A DNA stretch of 64,000 nucleotides from NCBI GenBank assembly GCA_963514095.1, contig OY741264.1:30349598-30413597 (forward strand). Direction: 5' to 3'. Origin of the DNA: Eutrigla gurnardus. Its lineage: Eukaryota; Chordata; Actinopteri; Perciformes; Triglidae. The position numbers and the translations under genes were made by a program. Every line of letters begins with the position of its first letter. The stretch's first letter is position 1. The notes under the pieces are model-generated. The model was not told the DNA's origin and did not search any database. It saw only the letters and a list, made by a program, of their open reading frames with translations. This document shows, piece by piece, positions 10,533 through 21,159 of this stretch.

Positions 10533-10915
10533 AGTAAGTCAATTATTTCTAACCTTAAACGTTTTCTTAAATGCTCAAATATGCATTGAGGCATTATCTA
10601 ATGGCAAATGTTAGTAAAGCAGAAATCTCAATGTAAAAAAAAAAAAAAAAAGATGTGTTATGGAAGCTAAATAGAACATTTAAGAATTGATCAGTGTATG
10701 AAAGCTTTTTCCTGGAGTGTCTCATATGCTGACATAGCAAAGTTGTTTAAAAACAGACAACAAGCATTTAAAACACACATTTTCACACTAATTGAATAAA
10801 TAAGTGGTGTTAGTAGAAATGAACTCACAACCTCATGTTTGTTCACTTGACTTGATGCTTCTGTTTTTGGTCCTAACTGGTGTCGACACGCTGCAAAGAC
10901 TGAGAGCTTTTTTAA
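10533..10915. repeat. Unit A distal 3' flank, non-coding
   Basis: Shared with 27640-28020 and, inverted, with 41280-41650 and 50430-50595. It contains a poly(A) run near 10635. No gene is supported. Confidence 0.6.
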
Positions 10916-11565
10916 AAAATGCAATACTATGACCTTTTTCAAAATACTATACTATGACTTTTTGACATACTATACTATGACTATTTTTCATAACTTTCGT
11001 CGACATTCAATACTATGACTTTTTTCTAGTGCTGTCAATCGATTAAAAAAATGTAACTAATAAATTGCACAATTTGCCGTAATTAATCACAATTAATCGC
11101 TTTCTTTCTTCTTAAGAATAACGTATGTTATAATGGATATTTAAATGTAAAATGATGGAATTTATGTAGAATCAACACAAAGGAAGTATTTCAATTCAAA
11201 TACTATTGTTAAATAGCAGCTTTTTTAACTTTAAGCACAGATTCTCTCATGTGAACTACAGATTTCCAAAGAAACCATCAAGGCCATCAAAATTAACTGT
11301 CAGCTTGAAAAAGGCATATTTCTTATATGCACTAACAGAACATTTCAAAAAGGTCCACAATAGAATATGCAAATATGGAAAAAAGAACAAGGAAATATTC
11401 TGCTGTGAAAACTGCTCCGCGATCACTCGCCTTTTTTCTCATAACTCGTCAAAATACTATACTATGACTTTTTTCAGTTCTTTTTTTGACATTCAATGCT
11501 ATGACTTTTTCAGTACTTTTTTCAACATACCAAACTGACTTTTTCAACATACTGGAAAATACTTT
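10916..11565. repeat. ACTATGACTTTTT minisatellite, interrupted
   Basis: Degenerate repeats of about 25-30 bp around TACTATACTATGACTTTTTT lie at 10916-11026 and 11441-11565. Between them (11027-11440) is a segment starting TAGTGCTGTCAATCGATTAA, the left end of a hAT-like family; its right end is not recognisable. The same minisatellite marks unit ends at 28020-28250, 41225-41280 and 50280-50430. Confidence 0.65.
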
Positions 11566-11855
11566 TTCGTGGGACTAAATGAAGTGGCTACTTTTGTTTG
11601 TTGGACTCTTACCTTTCTCTGGATACCAGGATTACCAAGCTACGTGTTGTTTTTGGACTTCCAGACAGCTCGAATGTAGGGAACTCCCGTCTTGTTATTG
11701 TTTTTTTTTCTGTGCACTCCTTGCACACACTCTGTGTTTGTTTGTGATGTGTCTCCGTGAGCCTAAAACGGCTGGCTTTGTTCGATTCACGAGCTTTCAA
11801 ATAATATATAATATGACACAGACGCATTAAAAATAATATTACTTTCTCTCTCAAC
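11566..11855. repeat. Unit 5' block, start of unit B
   Basis: Starts abruptly in the GTGGGACTAAATGAAGTGG block, directly after the minisatellite, and is shared with 34120-34400 and 46915-47215 (inverted). A short signal-peptide-like frame (11579-11830) is disrupted in other copies and is not supported. Confidence 0.6.
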
Positions 11856-12176
11856 TTGTCTCGACTCCTACTTGACAACCCACAAGTGATCTGTAGGTTG
11901 AGACTTGGGCATTGTGGGTTGAATCAATCTTTGTATGTTTTTAGAAAGCATCATAATGGGCTTTGTGAGTGTGGAAAGTCTGAAACAGTTGAACATGTTT
12001 TATTGAAATGTAACAAATATACCACAGAAAGGATCATTTTATATCAGAGTGTATCAGATTTGGGTGTTCCGTCATTTTCAGATAAATCTTTATTGGGTCA
12101 AAATAAGAATCACCACTTGATTGCTAAAGTAGTATTCCAGTTTTTACAAGCTACAGGGCTGTATATGAAAATTTGA
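11856..12176 (+). pseudogene. Non-LTR retrotransposon ORF2 C-terminal fragment, copy 2
   Basis: A 106-residue frame with LRLGHCGLN, CECG and ETVEHVLLKC motifs, nearly identical to the other three copies. It joins directly to the unit B promoter fragment at about 12190. No active element is present. Confidence 0.75.
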
Positions 12177-12189
12177 AGCAATAATATTA

Positions 12190-12364
12190 TCCTTAGAGTG
12201 ATTTCCTGAGGAGGGCAGCAATACGCCCAGAAGCGTCTAAACTGCCGGAAATCCAAACGAAGAAGAAGAACCCACAGGCGCGCGCACCGATAAGCGCAGC
12301 TTTGAACCATTTTTCGAAGCAGTCACATGGGTGTGCGTGATTTGTTTCAATACAAGCTCCGAAG
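12190..12364 (+). promoter_or_regulatory. Truncated promoter copy of unit B
   Basis: This matches 4147-4316 upstream of gene A. It is split by a hAT at CTCCGAAG, resumes for 23 bp (13538-13560, including the GTAACA donor) and stops. The rest of exon 1 and the first part of the intron (unit A 4330-4925) are missing; the intron resumes near 22006. Gene B may therefore lack its ancestral promoter continuity. Confidence 0.65.
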
Positions 12365-13537
12365 TAGGGCTGAAAGATTTATCGTTTTCTGACCGAAATT
12401 GCGATTTCAGACAACGCGATCATGTGATCGCCAAAGCTGTGGTTTTTGCAGCGCTCCTGACTCACCCAGGATCTGTTGTCAACTATTTTACACATGCCGT
12501 CTCCCGACCATCCTGCCAAGCTCACCAATGAGACTACCCGTGAACAGGTCACGCTAACCAATCAGTAGGCCTATTAACCTGCTCCGTATTTGTAATTAGT
12601 CAGAAATCACTTCAACTGGACCAGAAGCGGAGTTAGGGGATTTAATCGCCAAGAAAAACAGCACGTCCGTCATTTGGGAGTATTTCGGGTTTGAGGCTGC
12701 AGACGTGCACCAGAAACGGGTACTGTGCAAAACCTGTCGCGCTAAAGTTGCAACATCCAGCGGAAACACAACCAATACCGGTGATATAATCTCCCGCGAG
12801 AGGGTGCATTTCACGGCAGGGGCGCTGATTACGGCACAACGCCGGCACTTGAAAAATCACCACAGACATTTGCATGACGCGTGCATGACGAAAAAGTCAG
12901 GTGAAAAGTCCGGTGACTATGATGATCAGGCCCACTGTAGCAAACAGACTACAATTACAGCATCTTTTGCCAGTGTAACTCCGTATGATAAGAGCAGCGG
13001 AAGACACCGGAAAGACGGATTTAAAAACCTCCTCCGCACGCTGGACAGATATACGATTCCCTCCCGCACCGACTTCTAACAGGTTGCCGTCCCACAGCTA
13101 TACGCGGAGTGTAAAGAAAAAGTGGTAAGCCATAAATGAATGACCCACCTATTTTAATGTCTGACATATTTTTTAGAAGGGTCATTTTATTTCAATAACA
13201 GTTTTTGTATTTGATTTACAATTAAATTATTACAGTTAAGGATTTTTGCACATTTTAAGACAGTCAAAGATGGCTCTTTTAGTTCATTTGTAATAACTGC
13301 CATTGGGCAAGGACTTTAAAGAATGAACATGCATGTTTCTTGTTAATAAATTCATTTGGAAGCAATTTTTAACTTTAGTCCTTGCATTAGAGTAATAGCA
13401 TTCAATGTTTTAATGTTACTGTACATTGTGAATATTGCACTGAAGCTTGATTTGAAGGAAATCGTGAATCAAATCGAAATCGCTATATCTGTCAGAAAAA
13501 TCGCAATTAGATCTTTTCCCAAAATCGTTCAGCCCTA
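12365..13537 (+). mobile_element. hAT element with BED-finger transposase remnant
   Basis: A 1,173-bp element with ends TAGGGCTGAAAGATTT and AAAATCGTTCAGCCCTA, flanked by perfect 8-bp repeats CTCCGAAG (12357-12364 and 13538-13545). It is internally deleted but keeps a transposase N-terminal fragment (12600-13079). Confidence 0.88.
12600..13079 (+). pseudogene. hAT transposase N-terminal fragment with BED-type zinc finger
   Basis: The frame opens with SVIWEYFGFEAADVHQKR, then CKTCRAKVATSSGNTTN, the first half of a BED finger, and later LKNHHRHLHD, the histidine half. About 25 residues separate the two halves where BED fingers normally have only a few, suggesting a short internal insertion. 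The frame continues to LDRYTIPSRTDF and a stop; QVAVPQLYAECKEK continues in frame after it. Nothing of the catalytic core or dimerisation domain remains. BED fingers bind DNA in hAT transposases; this copy cannot be active. Confidence 0.7.
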
Positions 13538-13560
13538 CTCCGAAGCAGAGGTAACATACT

Positions 13561-13639
13561 AGTGGTGGGCAAGTGATCCTATTAACACATGACGTTCAGA
13601 GAACGTTAGAATTTGGTTCTCTAAAGGTTAGCTTATGAA
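13561..13639. other. Short unresolved segment
   Basis: Starts TAGTGGTGGGCAAGTG, which resembles a hAT terminus, but no matching right end was found. It separates the promoter fragment from the next element. Confidence 0.3.
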
Positions 13640-15142
13640 TAGGGTTGGGTATTGAAAGGGTATATTTCGATACCGGTGCCAAATCGATACTTTCAAAACG
13701 GTGCCGGTTCCTAAACGGTATTTAAATCGGTACTTTAAAAGAAAAGAAAACAAGTTTTTATGATGAAATTCCTTTTTTTATTTTTATTTTTGAGGCAAAG
13801 GTCAAGAACAAATTGACCAACAATATTTTAATCTAAAAGCTTTCATATACAAATATAAAACAAAACAAAAAAACACATTATTTCTGAGGCAAAGGCCTAG
13901 GTCAAATTGACCAACAACAACATATTAACTTAAATGTTCCGTAAGTTACGGTAAAATATAGCCACACTTTAGAGCGTTTTTGTTTCGACATCTTAGGCTC
14001 TCTGGCCTGATTCCTGAGCTGACCTCTCATACCCCTTTTCCACCGAGGCATTTTGAGGGCCGGTTCGGAGCCGGTGCCCAATCGCGAACCAGCTCTTCCT
14101 GTTTCCACAGACAAAGAGCCGGCTCTGGGCCAGAAAAACTGGTTCGCGATCGGCCCCAACTCCTTGCTGGGCTGGAACTGGGCCCGGCTTACGTTAGGGG
14201 CTGGGGGCGGGGTTAACGCTCGAGGCAACGGGGGGAAATACGCCGCTGCGGAGTTTTACTAACGTTACTGTTCCCGGTAAGTTTCACTTTTAAAATGTTT
14301 CACCTCGTTGCAAACCAACGACACATTTCTGTTTAGTTTACCAAGCTAGTGATTACGTTCGTAACAGCAGCAACTAGTGGCTTTGCTTCCTCGGGTAATG
14401 TAAGCTGACCGGCTAGCTAGCCAGCTAGCGTGATATTGCTAATAACAACGTTAGCATGCCATTTTCTGACTGCCGTTGGCTCACTAAACGTTACCAACTA
14501 CCAACGTCACTTAACATATCTGTGTTCACAGCGTCGTGGACGCGTTTGTGATTAAACCGCTGTTCTCTGTGTTTGTAGAGCTGTCGGACATCGGCGATAT
14601 TGAACGGAGGTCCAACCTGCAGACTAAACATCAAACACTCTGATCTATTGATCACACACTGTTCTACACTTTAAAAATGTTTGTGATTTTAGTGTTTTGT
14701 GTATTTTATTCTTATTGTATTATTTACCAAAATAAACACTTTTTCTGAAGAGACATGTCTGCTATGCTTGAAATTAGCGCTGCGGGGAAACCTCAGACAT
14801 ATACAGTGACGTAATGACGTGGCTCTCTGGGCTCTCTGGGCTCTCTAGCCGGTGGAAACGCAAACAGGTTCTCGAACGGTTCGCTAGTTGAACCAATTGC
14901 GAACCAGCACGGCACCGGCCCGGCTCTTGAACTAGGTTCGCGTTGGTGGAAAAGGGGTATCAGTGGTGTGTGCACTGCCGCTGCCTTTTTTAACTGCGAA
15001 CACCAGAGGGCGCGATTACGCAGCTGCATATTTGGTAATACCGAAATGAGGCACCGACATTCACATTGTATTTCGGGGTGGTTACTACCGTTGATTTTCG
15101 CCCCGAGTACGTACTTGTACCGAGTGTCGGTACCCAACCCTA
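13640..15142. mobile_element. DNA transposon with TAGGGTTGGGTA ends, carrying a nested element
   Basis: Ends are TAGGGTTGGGTATTGAAA and CGGTACCCAACCCTA, inverted repeats of about 15 bp with mismatches. The flanks (CTTATGAA and TCTGACAC) do not match, so the target duplication is lost or the ends are from different copies. The body is AT-rich and non-coding. Another element is nested at 14030-14959. Confidence 0.65.
14030..14959. mobile_element. Nested DNA transposon with TACCCCTTTTCCACC ends
   Basis: A 930-bp element with ends TACCCCTTTTCCACC and GGTGGAAAAGGGGTA, perfect inverted repeats, with a 3-bp TCA duplication (14027-14029, 14960-14962). Inside is the skeleton of a lost gene: CpG-rich start, donor GGTAAGTTT near 14276, acceptor TGTTTGTAG near 14579, a short exon, then AATAAA near 14731. 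The 3-bp duplication suggests a PIF/Harbinger-like or CACTA-like mechanism; the superfamily is not proven. Confidence 0.7.
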
Positions 15143-15475
15143 TCTGACACCGTTTCAATCCCATGTCAGCAATAAAAAAATTAGAGAAGACTGTGTGGTC
15201 ATTAACGTGTTTTGTTCATTCATACTCGCCCATACTTTAAATCATCCCAGATTAAGCCAACGGATAAATCTAAAGGCGAGTCCACACCGGACCGAAAATC
15301 GGCGTCTTTGAGAGAGTCGGCGTCCGTGACATGAGTCTACTTGGTGTGGTCGCTCGAATCGGCCCACGTCGGCGTTCATTTCAGCCGATTCAAATGTGTA
15401 ATCCGGGTTACATTTTACATTTTAGATTTTTCCGTTCAGAGAGTAATCACAACTACAGTCTGGTGACTGGTGACT
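15143..15475. other. Probable truncated transposon fragments
   Basis: Holds no supported gene. Near 15270 it has AAAGGCGAGTCCACACCG, which looks like a DNA-transposon terminus, without a partner. It ends where the palindrome begins. Confidence 0.35.
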
Positions 15476-15732
15476 TAACAGTGGAATTTGTAGTTGTGAT
15501 TGTGTATGTGTATCAGTAAATTTGAAGTCACAGACTCTATGAGTTGTGTACTTGTAGATTTTCTTTCTCTCCACAAATACAACACAACACTTACACATTC
15601 ACAAATTCTTAATTACAGGTGCACAAATCCTATTTTACAAGTCACAGATTAAAAAACTGACACGCTCACATTTCTGCTCCTATTGTTATAGTATATTTGG
15701 TGCAAAACATATTTGTGTACCTGTATCAATGT

Positions 15733-16691
15733 TACGGAAGCGTATTGCATTCACTTGAGTAATTTTTTTTTGGTTTGTTTTTTGGAGTAATTATTTCTGT
15801 TTTTCTGAGTAATTTATTTCTTTGGTCTGTTTTTCGGAGTAATTTATTTCTTTGGTCTGTTTTTCTGAGTAATTAATTTTTTGGTCTGTTTTTCGGAGTA
15901 ATTAATTTTTTGGTCTGTTTTTCGGAGTAATTTTTTTGGTCTGTTTTTCGGAGTAAATTTTTTTTGGTCTGTTTTTCTGAGTAATTTTTTTTTGGTCTGT
16001 TTTTCGGAGTAATTTTTTTTTTTTTCTGTTTTTCAGAGTAATTTTTTTCTGATTTTCTGAATAATTTTTTTTCTGAGTTTAGACAGCATTTGAAACAATA
16101 GACGCATTCATTCCTTTGTGAAAGCTCGATAATGGAGGCCAACATGACCGACTTGTTTAGTTTGATCAAGGTCTACTTTGATCTGGGATTAAGACACTGG
16201 GAGATAGTCCTGTCTTTGAGTCATATAGATGGTATTACCATAAGTGTATCCACTTTACGCAGGCACCTGAGGACTTTGCGGCTGAATAGCTGAAGATGGG
16301 GCATGTGTATGCAGGAGTCACTACAGGTCCATGGGAGTCACTTGCAGGTTGGAGGTTCTCGCGGGAGTTCGAAGTATCGCGATAATTCAGAAAAAAAATT
16401 ACTCCGAAAAACAGAAAAAAAATTACCACGAAAAACAGAAAAAAAATTACCACGAAAAACAGAAAATAAATTACTCAGAAAAACAGGAAAAGAATTACTC
16501 AGAAAATCAGGAAAAATAATTAGTCAGAAAAACAACCAAACAAAAAAAAAATTACTCAGAAAAACAGACCAAAAAAAAATTACTCAGAAAAACAGACCAC
16601 AGAAATAAATTACTCAGAAAAACAGGAATAATTACTCCAAAAAACAAACCCAAAAAAAAAATTACTCAAGTGAATACAATACGCTTCCGTA
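15733..16691 (+). mobile_element. IS3EU-like foldback element
   Basis: Ends TACGGAAGCGTATTG and CAATACGCTTCCGTA, flanked by a 6-bp duplication CAATGT (15727-15732, 16692-16697). The opposite arm of the palindrome gives the empty site ATCAATGTGACAATG. Long subterminal inverted arrays of GTCTGTTTTTCNGAGTAATT units (15760-16070 and 16390-16660) make the arms. The centre keeps a transposase N-terminus (16132-16293). TAY...RTA ends and 6-bp duplications are, from memory, the IS3EU hallmarks. Confidence 0.75.
16132..16293 (+). pseudogene. Integrase-like transposase N-terminal fragment
   Basis: A 53-codon frame from ATG, containing LIKVYFDLGLRHWEIVLSLS and GITISVSTLRRHLRTL, then a stop. This looks like the helix-turn-helix N-terminus of the fish proteins that carry a DDE integrase core, assigned from memory of that family. 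The catalytic core is absent. It lies between the inverted arrays. Confidence 0.6.
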
Positions 16692-17106
16692 CAATGTGAC
16701 AATGTGAAGTTGTGGACAAAATTTGAATGTGTGCAAATCTGAATGTGAACTTGTGCAATAAATGTTCAATGTATGTAAAATAATTTCCCACGAAAATATT
16801 AGTGTTCTTTTAAAACACAAACACAAATCGAGAAGTACAACTGCGCAAATCTTCCCCACGAGTCACAGATTCTGTTTCCTTCACCTACAAATCACAAATC
16901 CCACCTCCACTGAGATATGTGGAGCAAAACGATCTGTGCATTCAGTCTATGGTGCAAAAGGCGGGTGCTGATCTGAGAGCGACTGATCCCACAGCCAATC
17001 AGAGGAGAGGGGCTTTCCCCCCCACAGCCAATCAGAGGAGAGGGTGGATTCAGCACATGCTAAACTAACAGCAGCAGAGACAGCGATATAAGCAACTTTC
17101 AAGGTA

Positions 17107-18053
17107 CAGGGTTTCCCGCAGCGCTTTCCTGTTAAGGCGGCCGCCTTAACAACAAAGGGCTGCCGCCTAAACTAACGTCTTAAAAAAAAAAGGAAAAAAA
17201 AAATCCATATACTAGCATTATTCGCCGCAGTGTTTCCCCTACCATTGTACAGGCCGGGCAGGGCCTCCAGGCATAGGCGTAATTTATGGGGGATAATCCA
17301 AACCAGCCACCACAACCCACCCAATTTGATATCATAATTATTGATATTGAATGTTAAGCATTATAATCACAACAGTGTGGTAGATTTTCTCAATTTACCA
17401 GTAAAAAATAGTGACGTTTGTCTGTGCCCCCTCCCGCTCTGAGATTTGGTTTCGCCCACCTTGCCGGACCTGCGCTTCTCTACTGTCTCTCCGGTCTCTC
17501 CCCGCATCAGCGGTGGTATGAAGAAAGCACGCGAAAAAAAGCAAAAGAATAAAAGTATCTTCCCAACAGGAGGTAGCTACTGCTAGGGCTCCAGTGCCAC
17601 CTCTCACGAGTCAAATCATGTTACTGAACAAAAGTTAGTTTGCCCCCCCCCCCAGCCGGCGAGTTCGACAGTGCGTGTGCGTATAGCCCCGTTCACATAC
17701 GCCACTACTCGCCACTCGCTTTCTCGCTGAATTCTACTCGCTGGCAAAAAAAAATTCACTGCCGCCGGCGACTTCAAACGGCAACTATCTGTGGAACTCT
17801 CTGTTGACGTCAACTGTCGATCATCTCTATTCTACATTGTGATTGGTACTCGCTTCACTCACATCGCAGAAAGTTAAAATAATTTGATCTCCGATCGACC
17901 ACATCGCATCGCCTGTCCTGACCACATTCCACTAGAACACATTCACATTAATTGACAGCTGTCTCTCAGAGATGGGCGAGTGGCGACGTATGTGAACGAG
18001 GCTTTAGTCAAAACCAAAACACCAAGGAAGAGTGAGGAATAGTCACCCACTTA

Positions 18054-18090
<37 letters not shown>

Positions 18091-18770
18091 ATAATAAACA
18101 AATTGTGTTTTAGTCATTTTTGTTTTCATCTTTTCTTGAATGCTTAAACTCATCAACCCCATTTAGTATGTCAACATTTGTATCAGTACCAGCAGTTTGT
18201 AAGAAATTGGTCAGTAATTGATATGTCATATTTTGTTTCTCAGAATTCACCAAATTGATGCATTAAAATGAAATTATTTAAAATTTTCTCCCGGGGGGGC
18301 ATGCCCCCGGACCCCCCTACAGGATCGCAATCCCCCCACCATAGTCTCCAAAGATATATATATATATACACCTGCTTCACAGGCGGAAATCTCAACCCCC
18401 CCAATGTTCAACTCAAAGTTACGCCCTTGCCTCCAGGCCAAAAAGAAATTAATATATGCCAAAAATAAGCCACCTATCAATTCATTCATAAATCAATAAT
18501 CATTTACATGGGGGGGAGACACCCCCTGTGGGGGGAGGATTGTTTTTGATAAGCTGTGGAACTCTGAGTTAACCTATTTCTACCTGAATTTCTATGAACT
18601 ATTAAGCTGTTGAGTAAACCCATAACTTATATTTTACTTCATAAAATAAGACATGCACTCATATGTCGTTGTAGTGTTTTACAGTATCTGTAGCTATTAA
18701 TGTGATGCTCATCATCCCCCCCCCCTGACAGACACCACCTTAACTAACACATTTTCTGGGGGAAACACTG
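17107..18770. mobile_element. hAT-like element with 5-bp duplication, itself composite
   Basis: Ends CAGGGTTTCCCGCAG and GGGGGAAACACTG, flanked by AGGTA (17102-17106, 18771-18775); the right arm of the palindrome shows the empty site. The CAGTGTTTCCC end and 5-bp duplication fit the hAT5-like group. A second CAGTGTTTCCCCTACC end lies inside at about 17231, and an inner element (about 17274-18427, ATAGGCGTAA and TTACGCCCTT ends) is bracketed by GCCTCCAGGC. It includes a MITE (17684-18006) and an (ATT)n run (18054-18090). Nothing coding is supported. Confidence 0.7.
17684..18006. mobile_element. MITE with GCCCCGTTCACATACG ends
   Basis: Ends AGCCCCGTTCACATACG and CGTATGTGAACGAGGCT. The same element is embedded in the hATs at about 31008-31331 (inverted) and 32358-32695. 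Neighbouring sequence to about 18290 is shared as well, so this region derives from the same host hAT family. Confidence 0.65.
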
Positions 18771-18900
18771 AGGTAGGTTGTATCTTTAACCACATTAATA
18801 AATAAACCCAGACGCGAAGCTGAGAAATTTAGCGTCCTGTCACTTTCCCTCTGTTTTGGTAACCATCCTCCCGGCCGTGTGCATTTGTTTTCATTTGTTC

Positions 18901-19190
18901 ATTTTCCTAGAAGGCAGAGGAGAATAGGAGTAATTTACTTTACTACGTTGAGATCTTTCAAGCATAGATATTAACTAGTCTTTTTTTATAGATCCATGTT
19001 TTAAACCTAGAAAGAATCATCTTGTAAAAGAGCATATAAGTTATATGAATCTGACTCTCTTCCTTCCACGTCTGTTTTCTGAAAACGAAACCTGCATGAG
19101 CCGATCTGACCCGGGGTCACAGCTCTCCTCTCTTACAGTTTATGACAGATAAGACTACAACAATACACACACATACGTATATTCATTGAA
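18901..19190. other. Loop of the palindrome
   Basis: Unpaired centre of the palindromic element, AT-rich, without a supported frame. Confidence 0.5.
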
Positions 19191-19819
19191 AACAAATGCA
19201 CATGGCCGGGAGGATGGTTACCAAAACAGAGGAAAAGTGACAGGACGTTAAATTTCTCAGCTTCGCGTCGGGGTTTATTTATTAATGTGGTTAAAGATAC
19301 AACCTACCTTGGCCGCGTTTCCCAGATTCGTTAAGAAGCTCTTAAGTGCTAAGATCGTCTTTGGAGCGCTCTTAAGAACGCTGTGAAAGAAGGATGTGTT
19401 TCCCAGAGTCGCTCTTAGCCTAAGAAGATCTTTCACTAAGAAGGAAACGTAAGATCGAGCTGACCCACTCTTAACAGCCTTCTTAGCGACGAAATGCTCA
19501 GTGATCAAGCCGCGTCAGGGAAATTTATATTCTCCACTTTTCGAATTAATAAACAAACAATGCTCAATGTTGTAATGCGCTAAAAAAATTAGGGGTTACC
19601 CTAACCCTAACCTTCATTGAATTACACGTTTAAGTTTTCCACACGCATCTTCATATGAGTTTATAGTACTACACATAAAAACACATCAACAACCCTGTGG
19701 CATTTCACACATAACAAGGAAACAGATGTAATTGAACTCAGCTGAACCTCATCCAGAGAGGCTCCACCTGCTACTCTATATAAAGGCGTTGCCAAAGTCC
19801 GCGCGTGTGAGAAACCATG

Positions 19820-20121
19820 GCTGCCTGCAATACAGCACATTCTCGCTGCGAACCAACAGTGTCGCCGTGCGCGAAGCCAGACAGTTTACATAAATGCTTA
19901 CGTGCGTCAGCACTTCTCCCCACTGGACGTGCTGTCAGACCGGGCTGTACCTGCTGCCCCGTGCGGAGATCCAACGGCTGATCACTTTGGTGTCTCCACA
20001 CATCCAGAGAGCAACCCGCTGCAACTTCGCCCTCAGCCCTGAGGTGCAGCTCCTGGCTGCGCTGCGTTTTTACGCAGTGGGGAGCTTCCTGGAGGTGGTG
20101 GGGGACGGCACCGGCCGTGTG
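19820..20121 (+). pseudogene. Harbinger (HARBI1-type) transposase N-terminal fragment
   Basis: Reading across one frameshift near 19955 gives HFSPLDVLSDRA, then LPRAEIQRLITLVSPHIQRA and SPEVQLLAALRFYAVGSF, the conserved N-terminal region of HARBI1-like transposases. The DDE catalytic core is deleted. Harbinger transposases act with a Myb-like partner for nuclear entry and DNA binding; that partner's start lies immediately downstream on the other strand. Not functional. Confidence 0.75.
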
Positions 20122-20123
20122 AC

Positions 20124-20211
20124 ACCGATTCTCCTCGTCCACTAACACGCCCATCTCCTCCGCGGTGAACGCCGGTGCCCGCTTGGTTCGCTTGCTGCTG
20201 CTTTCTTCCAT
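20124..20211 (-). pseudogene. Harbinger Myb/SANT-like protein N-terminal fragment
   Basis: From ATG at 20211 downwards the frame reads MEESSSKRTKRAPAFTAEEM then GVLVDEE, the start of the Myb/SANT-like protein of PIF/Harbinger elements. After about 29 codons the family similarity stops at the deletion joint, although the frame stays open to 19771 through antisense transposase sequence. That longer frame is not a real protein. Confidence 0.65.
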
Positions 20212-21159
20212 TCTCACATGTGTGCCTATATCCACGGGGGTATATATGCGCTAATGGGCTTGATTACTACTTGGATACACCCCCCCCCCACACACACACA
20301 CACACACCCACCCGCACCCGATACATGTGTAGCCTAATTGCTACCGTGTCGGGGGGACCACAGGGCGCTGTGTGTGACTTATGCGCTGATAAAGAGGTGG
20401 GTGATCGATTAGCCTGGCATCGATTGATTCAGTTTCAGCACCACCGCGGTGGACAGCTCCCACTAAGAGCTTCTTAAGAAGCTTCTTTGGCTTGATCTTA
20501 AGGTTCTCCTAAGAAGGCAGTTAAGAACGCGTCTGGGGAAACACCCGTATCTTAGCGCTCCTTCTTAGCCGAACTCTTCTTAAGAGCCTTCTTAAGTCCT
20601 TAAGAACGATCGAATCTGGGAAACGCGGCCCTGAAAGTTGCCTATATCGCTGTCTCTGCTGCTGTTAGTTTAGCATGTGCTGAATCCACCCTCTCCTCTG
20701 ATTGGCTGTGGGGGGGAAAGCCCCTCTCCTCTGATTGGCTGTGGGATCAGTCGCTCTCAGATCAGCACCCGCCTTTTGCACCATAGACTGAATGCACAGA
20801 TCGTTTTGCTCCACATATCTCAGTGGAGGTGGGATTTGTGATTTGTAGGTGAAGGAAACAGAATCTGTGACTCGTGGGGAAGATTTGCGCAGTTGTACTT
20901 CTCGATTTGTGTTTGTGTTTTAAAAGAACACTAATATTTTCGTGGGAAATTATTTTACATACATTGAACATTTATTGCACAAGTTCACATTCAGATTTGC
21001 ACACATTCAAATTTTGTCCACAACTTCACATTGTCACATTGATACAGGTACACAAATATGTTTTGCACCAAATATACTATAACAATAGGAGCAAAAATGT
21101 GAGCGTGTCAGTTTTTTAATCTGTGACTTGTAAAATAGGATTTGTGCACCTGTAATTAA

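Larger units (their letters stand above)
19311..20630. mobile_element. PIF/Harbinger element, internally deleted
   Basis: Near-perfect inverted ends, GGCCGCGTTTCCCAGATTCG and its complement, inserted in the right arm of the palindrome between ACCTACCTT and CTGAAAGTTG with a 3-bp TTG/CTG duplication. It carries N-terminal remnants of both Harbinger proteins: the transposase (plus, 19820-20121) and the Myb-like DNA-binding protein (minus, 20124-20211), fused by a deletion. A (CA)n tract lies at 20280-20310. Confidence 0.8.

Noticed and set aside
13640..15142. Assigning the TAGGGTTGGGTA element to hAT with an 8-bp duplication
   Set aside because: The flanks CTTATGAA and TCTGACAC do not match, so the superfamily is left open.
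15760..16660. CRISPR-like regular repeats
   Set aside because: The GAGTAATT arrays have no unique spacers and are inverted halves of a eukaryotic foldback element.
19771..20235. 154-codon minus-strand frame as a real gene
   Set aside because: Only the first 29 codons resemble the Myb-like Harbinger protein; the remainder is the antisense of the transposase fragment.
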